7,836 bases of DNA from a bacterium MnTg04 (GCA_008975185.1 BFAU01000165.1:1-7836); one strand, 5' to 3'; counted from the stretch's first letter, positions 1 to 7,028 are shown. Made by a program: numbers and translations. The notes: generated by a model not told the origin, from the sequence alone.

Positions 1-2248
1 GGAAATCGCCAATGTCGTTTCCATGGCCAGCGTGGTTTTTGCCGGCGATGGCAATGCGCTGGCTAATGTGCGTGCGGTCAGCGATGGATACCCACTGCGC
101 GGCCGCATGAAGATTGCCGATGGCTTGTTGCTGCCGGCACGGGCCGCGGACACGATCCCGGCCCCGGGGGAGGCTTGGGCGTCGACCCGGTTACTGGCCA
201 GGCTTGGCGCCGACGTTGGCGGGACCATAGAGGTGGGTACGGCCAGGCTAAAACTTGCCCGGGTCCTGACATACCGGCCGGATCGCGGCATGCAGTTCAT
301 CGATATTGCGCCCAGCCTGTTGATCAATGAAGCGGATCTGGACGCAACCGGGTTGATTCAGCCCGGCAGCCGGGTTCGCTACCTGATGTTGTTTGCGGGC
401 GATCGCAGACAGGTCCGCCGCTTCAAGGCCGAATTGCAGGAAATGCTGGGTGACGGCGAGCGTCTCCGGGATATCGCCGATGTCGGCCCGCAAATCAGCT
501 CGGCGATGGATCGGGCCCAGCGCTTTTTGAACTTGTCGGCGCTGGTCAGCGTATTTCTGGCCGCGGTCGCCGTGGCGATGGCCGCGCGCCATTACGTCAG
601 CCGAAGGCTGGATACAGTTGCCTTGATGAAATGCCTGGGCGCGAAACAGGGGCTGATACTGCGGGTCAGCGTCATCCAGTTATTGCTGATGTCGGTGATC
701 GCCGGGTCGCTCGGTGTCTTGTTCGGCTACACCGCGCAGGCCGGGCTGAGTTTTATCATGCAAGACCTGATCGGCAGCGAATTGCCGCCGCCCGGATGGA
801 AGCCTGTTTTCCTGGGTCTGGCCACATCCGTAAGCGTGTTGACCGGATTCGCGTTGCCGGGTTTCATGCAACTGGGGCGGACCCCGCCGCTGCGTGTGCT
901 CAGACACGACATGGGACCCCCGCCGTTACGCTACTCGGTTTCTTACGGCGCCGCGATGGCATCGATGCTGCTGGTTCTTTGGTGGGTGGTTGAAGACGCC
1001 GGGTTGCTGATCCGTATCGCTATCGGCAGCATTATCGCGATGACCATACTGCTGGGCGCCGGCTGGCTGCTGGTGCGCATGCTCGGCGGAATCCGCGGTG
1101 CGGCCGGTGTAGCCTGGCGTTATGGCCTGGCCAATATTTCTCGTCGTGGTCGCGACAGCGCAATCCAGGTCGTGGCTTTCGGGCTGAGCCTCATGGTCTT
1201 GTTGTTGCTGACTGTCGTGCGCAACGACCTGATGGACCTGTGGCGCAACAGCCTGCCCGCCGATGCGGCCAATCGCTTTTTGATCAATATTCAACCGGAT
1301 GAAATATCCGGCGTCGATGATTTTCTGGCCAGCCGTGGTCTTGGCCGCCTGGAATTCGTGCCGATAGTCCGTGCGAGGATGACCGCAATCAACGACGTAC
1401 CATTGCGCGATCGTGAATTTGCCGATCGCGATGGTCGGCGGCGTGCCAGCCGCGATGCCAATCTGAGCTGGGCCAGTACATTAGCCAGCGACAACCAGGT
1501 CGTCGCCGGGCGCTGGTGGAGTGAGGTCGTTCCCGAGAGCTCCGAAATCTCGGTCGAACAAGGATACGCGGACGACCTCCAGCTCGAACTTGGCGATAGC
1601 ATTAGCTTCGATGTCGCGGGAGAAACGGTTTCGGCAACGATAACCAGTATCCGAACGGTCGAGTGGGATTCATTCAAACCCAATTTCTTCATCGTTTTTT
1701 CGCCGGGCGTGCTCGAACCCTATCCCGCGACTTACATCAGCAGTTTTTATGCCCGCGAAGGACAAGACGCAGAAATCCTTGACCTGGTTCGCCGCTACCC
1801 CAGCATCACGGTGATCGATATCGATGCGATCATGAGTCAGGTACGCGGCGTCATGGACAAGGCGGCGCTCGCCGTGCAATCGGTCTTTCTGTTCACCTTG
1901 TTTGCCGGTCTGATGGTCTTGCTGGCCGCGGTACAGGCCACGCGGGACCAGCGCTTGTATGAGGCGGCGATATTGAGGACGCTGGGCGCAAAACGCCGGC
2001 AGATCCTGTTGGGTGTTGCCACTGAATTTTCCGTGATCGGCCTGTTGGCCGGTGGGCTGGCGGCGTCAGGCGCCAGCGCGGCCGGGTGGTTTCTCGCGGA
2101 AAGCCAGTTCCAACTGGAGTATCATTTCGATCCGACGCTATGGTTGACCGGGTTGATCGCCGGCATGGCGATCGTCGGTCTGACCGGCACTCTTGCGACT
2201 CGCTCGGTGCTGAATCACCCGCCGGTCCACACTCTACGCCAGGCGTAG
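1..2248 (+). CDS. ybbP: YbbP-like ABC transporter permease, FtsX-type (5' partial)
   Basis: Inner-membrane permease of the MacB/FtsX-like ABC class. In E. coli YbbP works with the ATPase YbbA beside the esterase TesA; linkage to lipid or ester handling is family knowledge, not visible here. The reading frame is open from base 2 with no start, so the ATG at 23 is internal; by comparison with the roughly 800-residue E. coli protein about 80 N-terminal residues and the first membrane helix are missing. Counting from the Met at 23, hydrophobic segments lie near 170-190, 212-235, 262-284, 308-352 (two), 381-400, 618-637, 661-690 and 706-727, with a long soluble part at about 401-615. The duplicated FtsX signatures MKCLGAK (202-208) and LRTLGAK (651-657) follow membrane helices as expected. 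Stretches such as RFLINIQPDE (418-427) and VRARMTAIND (449-458) closely resemble E. coli YbbP. The stop is TAG at 2246-2248. The lipoprotein gene follows after 28 bases. The family call is firm; the transported substrate is unknown. Confidence 0.93.
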   Translation, partial: EIANVVSMASVVFAGDGNALANVRAVSDGYPLRGRMKIADGLLLPARAADTIPAPGEAWASTRLLARLGADVGGTIEVGTARLKLARVLTYRPDRGMQFIDIAPSLLINEADLDATGLIQPGSRVRYLMLFAGDRRQVRRFKAELQEMLGDGERLRDIADVGPQISSAMDRAQRFLNLSALVSVFLAAVAVAMAARHYVSRRLDTVALMKCLGAKQGLILRVSVIQLLLMSVIAGSLGVLFGYTAQAGLSFIMQDLIGSELPPPGWKPVFLGLATSVSVLTGFALPGFMQLGRTPPLRVLRHDMGPPPLRYSVSYGAAMASMLLVLWWVVEDAGLLIRIAIGSIIAMTILLGAGWLLVRMLGGIRGAAGVAWRYGLANISRRGRDSAIQVVAFGLSLMVLLLLTVVRNDLMDLWRNSLPADAANRFLINIQPDEISGVDDFLASRGLGRLEFVPIVRARMTAINDVPLRDREFADRDGRRRASRDANLSWASTLASDNQVVAGRWWSEVVPESSEISVEQGYADDLQLELGDSISFDVAGETVSATITSIRTVEWDSFKPNFFIVFSPGVLEPYPATYISSFYAREGQDAEILDLVRRYPSITVIDIDAIMSQVRGVMDKAALAVQSVFLFTLFAGLMVLLAAVQATRDQRLYEAAILRTLGAKRRQILLGVATEFSVIGLLAGGLAASGASAAGWFLAESQFQLEYHFDPTLWLTGLIAGMAIVGLTGTLATRSVLNHPPVHTLRQA

Positions 2249-2264
2249 CGACAATCGATGACGC

Positions 2265-2270
2265 AAGGAG
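2265..2270 (+). promoter_or_regulatory. Shine-Dalgarno AAGGAG setting a GTG start
   Basis: AAGGAG lies 6 bases before the GTG at 2277. It lies in the 28-base gap after the permease stop and supports GTG as the true start of the lipoprotein gene, because the peptide that follows begins directly with a lipoprotein signal sequence. The short gap and the absence of a terminator argue for translation from the permease transcript. Confidence 0.8.
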
Positions 2271-2276
2271 TTTGCC

Positions 2277-2795
2277 GTGAAAAAATTGCTAACTGCGGGG
2301 TGGTTGATTGCCTCGGTATTTTTTCTTGTCGCCTGTAGCCAGGATAGCGATACGGCGAAAGAAGATCATGGCGAGGCTGCTGGCAGCGCCGATGCGGAAA
2401 TCGTAATAAGTATCAGCAACAAAGAAAACGAAGTCGACCTGGTGCTGACGACTGAGTCGCTTTATCTGCAATTGTCCGCGGAAAAACTCGCCGAAATCCA
2501 GGCCGAGTTCGATGACGAGCGTGCGGACGAGGAAGACAATGCGCTGGCCAGTGCAATAAAAAATATGGTGCTCGATAATGTAGAGAAATTCTTACAAGAG
2601 CGTATTGAATACTCGCTCGATGAAATCGAATCTATGTACTGGGACGATGGGAAAATCGTCATCGAGGTCGAGGAAGAAAATTTTATTTCCTTTGACGATG
2701 TGCATGGCGATGACGGCGACATACTGGAGACTTTTGACGAGGAACATGCGCTGGAGTTCATCGAGGCTTTCGAAAAAATTCGCGGCGGCTCCTGA
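2277..2795 (+). CDS. Acidic lipoprotein of unknown function
   Basis: A 172-residue protein with a clear lipoprotein signal: two lysines, a hydrophobic core and lipobox LVAC at 17-20, with Cys20 as the predicted lipidated residue. Serine at +2 favours the outer membrane under the E. coli sorting rule. The mature part is strikingly acidic, about 46 Asp/Glu against 10 Lys/Arg in 153 residues, with clusters near 78-88 (FDDERADEED) and 125-148. A short polar linker (21-40) is followed by a mixed beta/alpha region; there is no second membrane segment and no catalytic motif I recognise. I cannot name the family. It starts at GTG with a good Shine-Dalgarno 28 bases after the permease gene, so the two are probably co-transcribed and may act at the same envelope site; that link is inference. 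It may be a DUF-type protein found in related bacteria. The gene call is strong, the function unknown. Confidence 0.85.
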   Translation: MKKLLTAGWLIASVFFLVACSQDSDTAKEDHGEAAGSADAEIVISISNKENEVDLVLTTESLYLQLSAEKLAEIQAEFDDERADEEDNALASAIKNMVLDNVEKFLQERIEYSLDEIESMYWDDGKIVIEVEEENFISFDDVHGDDGDILETFDEEHALEFIEAFEKIRGGS

Positions 2796-2813
2796 CTTAC
2801 CCCACGACAATTG

Positions 2814-3275
2814 TTAACGGATTTTCAGTACCCGGGCGTGGCCGCCACGCCCGGTGAGTACACGAACGCGTTCCCCTTCGAAGAATTCGACTGTCGCGGC
2901 CTGAACGATGGCGATTACCCTGCCGTTGTCCATTTCGATGGTAATTTCCAGGCCGTCTTGTTTCGTAATTTCCTTTTCGATCGCCTGTCCGGCGATGGCG
3001 CCGGCAACGGCGCCGACGGCCCCGGCGACCCGCCGGCCGCCACCGTCGCCGATCTCGCGTCCGATTGCGTGACCGACGGCGCCGCCGCCGACCAGGCCGA
3101 GCCGGGTTGCCCTGCCATCGATAACGACCGGAACGACCATCAGCACTTCGCCATAGCGTACGTCCATGGCGCGCAGCGTGTCCCGTCGACTATATACCTC
3201 GCCTGCAGTATTCGGCGTCGCGCATCCTGCCAGCAATCCAACCGTGCAAACCAGTGCAATCAAGGCGGTTTTCAT
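2814..3275 (-). CDS. slyB: SlyB-like outer-membrane lipoprotein with glycine zipper
   Basis: A 153-residue lipoprotein of the SlyB/Pcp (17-kDa antigen) family, members of which sit in the outer membrane and help keep it intact under stress. The signal peptide ends in lipobox LAGC (15-18), Cys18 being the lipidated residue. A SlyB-type N-terminal block follows (GEVYSRR, then VRYGEVLMVVPVVID at about 39-53). A Gly/Ala-rich glycine-zipper region at about 60-98 predicts two packed transmembrane helices, and a beta-rich C-terminal part (ITIEMDNGRV and following) ends at residue 153. Length and block order match E. coli SlyB, about 155 residues. The start is supported by GGAG (minus strand, 3286-3283), 7 bases before the ATG. 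It converges on the acidic lipoprotein gene with only 18 bases between stops. In E. coli slyB belongs to the PhoP regulon; I see no clear PhoP box here. The family is secure; whether it is a strict orthologue is less so. Confidence 0.9.
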   Translation of the reverse strand: MKTALIALVCTVGLLAGCATPNTAGEVYSRRDTLRAMDVRYGEVLMVVPVVIDGRATRLGLVGGGAVGHAIGREIGDGGGRRVAGAVGAVAGAIAGQAIEKEITKQDGLEITIEMDNGRVIAIVQAATVEFFEGERVRVLTGRGGHARVLKIR

Positions 3276-3299
3276 AGTCGCGCTCCGTACGATCGAGGT

Positions 3300-3319
3300 C
3301 CTGATAATAACGCATCAGG
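3300..3319. repeat. Inverted repeat CCTGAT-N8-ATCAGG
   Basis: Perfect 6-base arms (3300-3305 and 3314-3319) with an 8-base spacer, in the 81-base gap between the peptidase stop and the slyB start. There is no T-tract on either side, so it is not a typical intrinsic terminator. It overlaps the possible slyB -10 box and could be an operator, but arms this short can arise by chance. Confidence 0.35.
3304..3309 (-). promoter_or_regulatory. Possible -10 element of a slyB promoter
   Basis: On the minus strand TATTAT matches the sigma-70 -10 consensus at 5 of 6 positions and would start transcription near 3297, giving a leader of about 22 bases that includes the slyB Shine-Dalgarno. No good -35 box stands 16-18 bases upstream, so the call is weak. 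The element lies inside the inverted repeat at 3300-3319. Confidence 0.25.
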
Positions 3320-3356
3320 CGGCCATCGGTTGACAGTCGCCATCGTGACTTGCAGC

Positions 3357-4871
3357 CTAGTCGCTATCGATGAAGTCGGCTAGGTCCTTCTTGTACTTGA
3401 CCAGCGATGGCGGATGCAGGTACATCATGTGCCCGGACTCATACATCTCGATCGTGATGTTCTCTTGCTGCTCAGCGGAAATTGCCAGATGATCGATCAT
3501 GTACTCGGTGGCAAATGCGGGTGTCGCAAGATCGTAGTAGCCTTGCTGCACGAGCACCCGGAGTTCGGGGTTGTCGTTCATCGCGCGGGACAAATCGGGC
3601 ATCGTATTCGGCGATGGCATCGGGAAATTGCTGCCAGGTTCCGAGTGCGCCCAGTCCCACTTCATGAATAACCGACCGCTGACCTTGTAGTCCTTGTCGC
3701 GACCGAATTTCAGGTCGTTGTGATAATAATCGAGGAAATTGCTGATAAACGCCGGTCTTACCGATGTAAACATCGGGTCATAATCCATTTCCTCGCCTAA
3801 CAGGTTCAGACTGTTGCCGGTAAACCGTGAATCGATTCTTCCGGCGGTCAGTTTCCTGTTACGCAGCAGTTCCTGCGCAAATTGCTGGTGTGAAATACGC
3901 AGATTGGCGCGATCTATATAGTCTTCGCTCACGCCCAGGTATCTCGACATTCGGGCAATAACCGCCTGGCGCTGATCCGTCCCAAGGCGATTACCCTTCA
4001 TCAACGCCGGGCCATAGACGTCGACGGCGAACTGTTTCACTTCCTCATGGAATTCCGCGAGGTCGGCTGGCTTGTTTGCAATGGCATCGTGATACCAGGC
4101 GGTGGCAGCCAGCGTCGGCAAATACAGGATATGCGGTAAATCCTCACCGGCGCCGTCCACGCCCACCGCAAAATTGAGAAACGGCGATACCAGGATGACG
4201 CCATCGAATGCCATGCCGTGTTTACTCTGCACATAGTTGATGACGCCGGCCGAACGCATGCCGCCATAGCTTTCACCGAGCAGATATTTTGGCGAACGCC
4301 ATCGGCTGTTTTCAGTCACGTACTGCTCGATAAAGTCGGACACCGTCTTGATATCCGCATCGACGCCCCAGAATTTCTCGCCCTTGGCGTCGCCGATCGG
4401 TTTGCTGTAACCGGTGCCGACCGGGTCGATCATGACCAGGTCGGTCCGATCGATGATGCTGTATTCGTTGGCAACACGTTTGAAAGGCGGGCCGGTAAAC
4501 CCGGCATCTTCGGTGGTCACGATGACCGGTCCGAGTACACCCATGTGCAGCCAGATCGATGAGGAGCCCGGGCCGCCGTTATAGGCGAACATGATCGGGC
4601 GATCCGCCAGGTCAGCGACACCGTCCTTCAAATAAGCGGTATAGCCAAAGGTGGCGAGTGGATCGCCATCGTCATCCTTGAGAATCATGGTGCCGGCGAC
4701 CGCCGTATAGCGAACGGTATTTCCGTCGATCCGGACCTGGTGTGAGGTGATCGAGCTTTCCGCTTTCGGTTCTTCGGCTTCAGGCTTGGCTTCCCCGTTT
4801 TTCTCATCCTGGGAAAAAACAACGCCGGAAAATATCGTCAGAAAAAAAATCAGCAGCAGTTTGGTTCTCAT
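3357..4871 (-). CDS. Secreted S10-family serine carboxypeptidase-like protein
   Basis: A 504-residue peptidase S10 (carboxypeptidase Y-like) protein, expected to remove C-terminal residues from peptides outside the cytoplasm. Residues 1-20 form a Sec signal peptide with likely cleavage at VFS|Q, followed by a charged Glu/Lys/Pro-rich linker (about 22-40). The alpha/beta-hydrolase core carries all family landmarks: NGGPGSSS at 98-105 (oxyanion-hole region), DPVGTGYS at 149-156, nucleophile Ser201 in GESYGG (199-204), Asp447 in GYYDLATP and His481 in ESGHMMYLH. The catalytic triad is therefore complete, and the length is normal for bacterial members. No second lipobox or anchor is seen, so the product is probably periplasmic or secreted. 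The start at 4871 is favoured by the signal peptide and by AAGGG (minus strand, 4885-4881) 9 bases upstream. It lies downstream of uup beyond an intrinsic terminator, so its own promoter is likely, though I could not pick one out. Substrate preference cannot be read from the sequence. Confidence 0.93.
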   Translation of the reverse strand: MRTKLLLIFFLTIFSGVVFSQDEKNGEAKPEAEEPKAESSITSHQVRIDGNTVRYTAVAGTMILKDDDGDPLATFGYTAYLKDGVADLADRPIMFAYNGGPGSSSIWLHMGVLGPVIVTTEDAGFTGPPFKRVANEYSIIDRTDLVMIDPVGTGYSKPIGDAKGEKFWGVDADIKTVSDFIEQYVTENSRWRSPKYLLGESYGGMRSAGVINYVQSKHGMAFDGVILVSPFLNFAVGVDGAGEDLPHILYLPTLAATAWYHDAIANKPADLAEFHEEVKQFAVDVYGPALMKGNRLGTDQRQAVIARMSRYLGVSEDYIDRANLRISHQQFAQELLRNRKLTAGRIDSRFTGNSLNLLGEEMDYDPMFTSVRPAFISNFLDYYHNDLKFGRDKDYKVSGRLFMKWDWAHSEPGSNFPMPSPNTMPDLSRAMNDNPELRVLVQQGYYDLATPAFATEYMIDHLAISAEQQENITIEMYESGHMMYLHPPSLVKYKKDLADFIDSD

Positions 4872-4901
4872 ATTGATTCGCCCTTCGAGTCTGCAGGTGG
4901 C

Positions 4902-4928
4902 AAAAGAAAAGGGCCGTCACCGACCCCT
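4902..4928 (-). terminator. Intrinsic terminator downstream of uup
   Basis: Read on the minus strand, GGGUCG (4926-4921), loop GUGA (4920-4917) and CGGCCC (4916-4911) form a fully paired six-base stem with one G-U pair. The flanking bases 4928-4927 extend it slightly into the run, and TTTTCTTTT (4910-4902) follows. The loop is a GNRA tetraloop, which stabilises the hairpin. It stands about 75 bases after the uup stop and 31 bases before the peptidase ATG, so it should end most uup transcripts and uncouple the downstream gene. Confidence 0.8.
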
Positions 4929-4970
4929 GGTTTCGATGTCATCCGCCAAGCCTAGAAGCACTGGCCCCCG

Positions 4971-4993
4971 ACAGCAAGCCCGGTCCCTGCTGT
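4971..4993. repeat. Inverted repeat in the uup 3' trailer
   Basis: Perfect arms ACAGCA (4971-4976) and TGCTGT (4988-4993) around 11 bases. In the uup transcript two further inner pairs (one G-U) extend the stem to eight. It begins 12 bases after the uup stop codon and has no following T-tract, so it is not the terminator itself. It may be an mRNA 3'-stabilising structure or chance. Confidence 0.3.
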
Positions 4994-5004
4994 TAATCCG
5001 TTTT

Positions 5005-6927
5005 TCAGGGCGTTTTGTCGTGCACGCTGCGGGCTATCGAATCCAGCTCATCCCAGCGTGCATAGCTTTGCTCCAGTTTGGCGTTGACCTCATTCAGCCG
5101 TTCGAGCGCCGGCCCCGTCTGCGCATGCGGCAGGCGGAAAAATTCCGGCTCATTGACCCGGGTCATCAATTCGGCCTGCTCGGTCTCAAGCGCGGCAATG
5201 GTGTTGGGTAGCGCCTTCAGTTCGTTTTTTTCCCGGTAACTCAGCTTGCGCGGTTTCGCCGGCGTGCTTTTCGGTTTTTTCCTGGCGGCAGCGGATTTGG
5301 CCGGGGTTTCCTGGCGTTGTTTTTCTTCCCGTGCCTGCTGATATTCCCACCATTCGCTGTAACCGCCGACATGCTCGCTGATGACGCCGTCGCCATCAAA
5401 AACCAGCACGCTGGTAACCACATTATCGAGAAAGGCGCGGTCATGGCTGACCAGCAGCAATGTGCCGGGGTAATCCGCAACCAGTTCCTCAAGCAACTCC
5501 AGGGTCTCGACATCCAGGTCGTTGGTGGGTTCGTCCAGCACCAGCAAATTGGCGGGCTGAGCGAACTTTTTCGCCAGCATCAGGCGATTGCGCTCGCCGC
5601 CCGACAAGGTGCTGACCGGTGACTCGAATCGTTCGGGCGGGAACAGAAAACTTCGCAGATAGCCGGCCACGTGGCGGCGATGGCCATTGATCGTGACGTA
5701 CTGGCTGCCGTCGGCCACGTTGTCCATGACCGATTTTTCGAAATTCAGTTGCTCGCGTTGCTGATCGAAATACGCGACCTGCAATTGCGTGCCTTTGCGT
5801 ATTTTTCCCTGCTCAGGTTTGAGTTCACCGAGCAGCAGTTTGATCAATGTCGATTTTCCCGACCCGTTGGCGCCGATCAGGCCAACCCGGTCTCCCCGCA
5901 TCACGCGAAGGTTCAGGTCATTGACGATCGGCGTATCCGCATAGGAAAAGCTGACATGCCTGGCTTCGAACACCAGCCGGCCCGAGTGCTCGCCTTCATC
6001 CAGTTTCAGGTTTGCCTTGCCCGACCGGCTGCGGCGCTGACGCTGCTCTTCGCGCATGGCTTTGAGCGCGCGGACCCTGCCTTCGTTGCGCGTGCGCCGG
6101 GCCTTGATGCCCTTGCGGATCCACGCCTCTTCCTGCGACAGTTTCTTGTCGAACGCGGCATGTCGCTTTACTTCGTCTTCGAGCTGTTTCGCGCGGCCCT
6201 CCAGGTACTTGTCGTAGCCGACGGACCAGGACGATATTGCGCCGCGATCCAGGTCGAGGACGCGAGTGGCCAGCCGCCGGGCCATGGCGCGGTCGTGGGT
6301 GATGAACATCAGGGAACCCGCGTAGCGCAGCATGTACTCTTCCAGCCAGCGTATGGCCGCGATATCCAGGTGGTTGGTCGGCTCGTCTAGCAGCAACAAG
6401 TCGGGCTCGCTTACCAGCGCGCGCGCAAGCATCACTCGCCGCCGCCAGCCGCCGGAGCGGGTGTTCATAAGATCACTGCCATCCAGCCCCAGGCGAGAGA
6501 GCACGGTTTCGACTTTCTGATTTATTTGCCAGCCATCGGCGGCTTCCAGTTCATGCTGCAGTTCGGCCAGGCGTTTTTCGGTGGCCGCGGTGTGATCGCT
6601 CGCGAGATCCGTCGCCGCCCGGTGGTAAGCGGACAGCAACGCGCCAAGTTTTGGCAGGCCGTCGGCCACGATTTCGAACACGGTATTCTCGCTCTCGATC
6701 TGCACTTCCTGCGCCAGGTGTGCGACCCGAATCCCGGGCCGGACCCAGACCTCGCCGTCGTCGGGTGAGGTTTCATTGCTGATCAGTTTCATCAGCGAGG
6801 ACTTGCCCTCGCCATTGCGGCCGACCAGGCACACCCGTTCAGCCGGGTGGATTTCCAGCGTGACCCGGTCCAGCAGGGGCCGGTGCCCATAGGCAAGCGA
6901 GACTTTGTCGAGGCGGATGAGTGGCAT
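5005..6927 (-). CDS. uup: Uup, ABC-F family ATP-binding protein
   Basis: A 640-residue ABC-F ATPase, close in length and sequence to E. coli Uup (about 635). Uup is a soluble protein with two ATPase domains that acts at the ribosome and binds branched DNA; E. coli mutants show raised precise excision of transposons. Domain 1: Walker A GRNGEGKSS (36-44), signature RSGGW (157-161), Walker B LLLLDEP (177-183), H-loop His211. The inter-domain linker (about 244-316) contains the Uup hallmark KLSQEEAWIRKGIKARRTRN (262-281). Domain 2: Walker A GANGSGKST (352-360), signature LSGGE (441-445), Walker B with Asp465-Glu466, His495. A Lys/Ala/Pro-rich tether (about 535-560) leads to a C-terminal helical, coiled-coil region (about 562-637) that matches the Uup DNA-binding domain. 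The frame stays open upstream to 7218, but the ATG at 6927 is where Uup homologues begin, and longer versions would overlap the divergent oxidase gene. The odd points are Arg157 in place of the usual Leu, and the lack of a clear Shine-Dalgarno. Confidence 0.96.
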   Translation of the reverse strand: MPLIRLDKVSLAYGHRPLLDRVTLEIHPAERVCLVGRNGEGKSSLMKLISNETSPDDGEVWVRPGIRVAHLAQEVQIESENTVFEIVADGLPKLGALLSAYHRAATDLASDHTAATEKRLAELQHELEAADGWQINQKVETVLSRLGLDGSDLMNTRSGGWRRRVMLARALVSEPDLLLLDEPTNHLDIAAIRWLEEYMLRYAGSLMFITHDRAMARRLATRVLDLDRGAISSWSVGYDKYLEGRAKQLEDEVKRHAAFDKKLSQEEAWIRKGIKARRTRNEGRVRALKAMREEQRQRRSRSGKANLKLDEGEHSGRLVFEARHVSFSYADTPIVNDLNLRVMRGDRVGLIGANGSGKSTLIKLLLGELKPEQGKIRKGTQLQVAYFDQQREQLNFEKSVMDNVADGSQYVTINGHRRHVAGYLRSFLFPPERFESPVSTLSGGERNRLMLAKKFAQPANLLVLDEPTNDLDVETLELLEELVADYPGTLLLVSHDRAFLDNVVTSVLVFDGDGVISEHVGGYSEWWEYQQAREEKQRQETPAKSAAARKKPKSTPAKPRKLSYREKNELKALPNTIAALETEQAELMTRVNEPEFFRLPHAQTGPALERLNEVNAKLEQSYARWDELDSIARSVHDKTP

Positions 6928-6935
6928 GGGATCGG

Positions 6936-6941
6936 ATGATA
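6936..6941 (-). promoter_or_regulatory. Possible -10 element very close to the uup start
   Basis: Minus-strand TATCAT matches the -10 consensus at 5 of 6 positions and ends 9 bases before the uup ATG, which would give a leader of only a base or two. This agrees with the missing Shine-Dalgarno, but no convincing -35 box is found at standard spacing. The call is speculative. Confidence 0.2.
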
Positions 6942-6951
6942 GCAATGAAGG

Positions 6952-6968
6952 CTTGCCGGGGCGGCAAG
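6952..6968. repeat. Perfect hairpin CTTGCCG-GGG-CGGCAAG upstream of uup
   Basis: Seven-base perfect arms (6952-6958 and 6962-6968) around three bases, centred about 33 bases upstream of the uup ATG in the divergent spacer. There is no T-tract after it on either strand. It could be a regulator binding site or a structured leader for one of the divergent genes; the sequence alone does not decide. Confidence 0.45.
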
Positions 6969-7022
6969 GAATCAGCGGGTCCGGGCATGACCGATCGACC
7001 AGCGCAAATCCTGAGCATGGTC

Positions 7023-7028
7023 TATATT
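7023..7028 (+). promoter_or_regulatory. Possible -10 element of the oxidase promoter
   Basis: TATATT lies in an AT-rich patch of the otherwise GC-rich divergent spacer and would start transcription near 7035, about 60 bases before the oxidase ATG. The hexamer 17 bases upstream (7000-7005) does not resemble TTGACA, so an activator or another sigma factor would be needed if this is the promoter. Confidence 0.25.

Noticed and set aside
2086..2280. A 64-codon plus-strand frame overlapping the end of the permease gene
   Set aside because: It is an out-of-frame shadow of the conserved last membrane helices of the permease and has no ribosome binding site.
2995..3120. Apparent short repeats of GGCGCCG-like units
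   Set aside because: They are explained by Gly/Ala codons of the SlyB glycine zipper; there is no regular unit length as in a true tandem repeat or CRISPR array.
3333..3338. TTGACA-like -35 box on the plus strand between the peptidase and slyB genes
   Set aside because: No plus-strand gene lies downstream and no partner -10 box is evident, so it is most likely chance.
2811..3383. A 190-codon plus-strand reading frame opposite slyB
   Set aside because: It is antisense to a well-supported SlyB gene, has no Shine-Dalgarno or family resemblance, and its openness follows from the GC-rich glycine-zipper codons on the other strand.
5671..6390. A 239-codon plus-strand reading frame inside uup
   Set aside because: It lies wholly opposite conserved ABC-F domains and its translation resembles no protein family; GC-rich genes commonly leave such antisense frames open.
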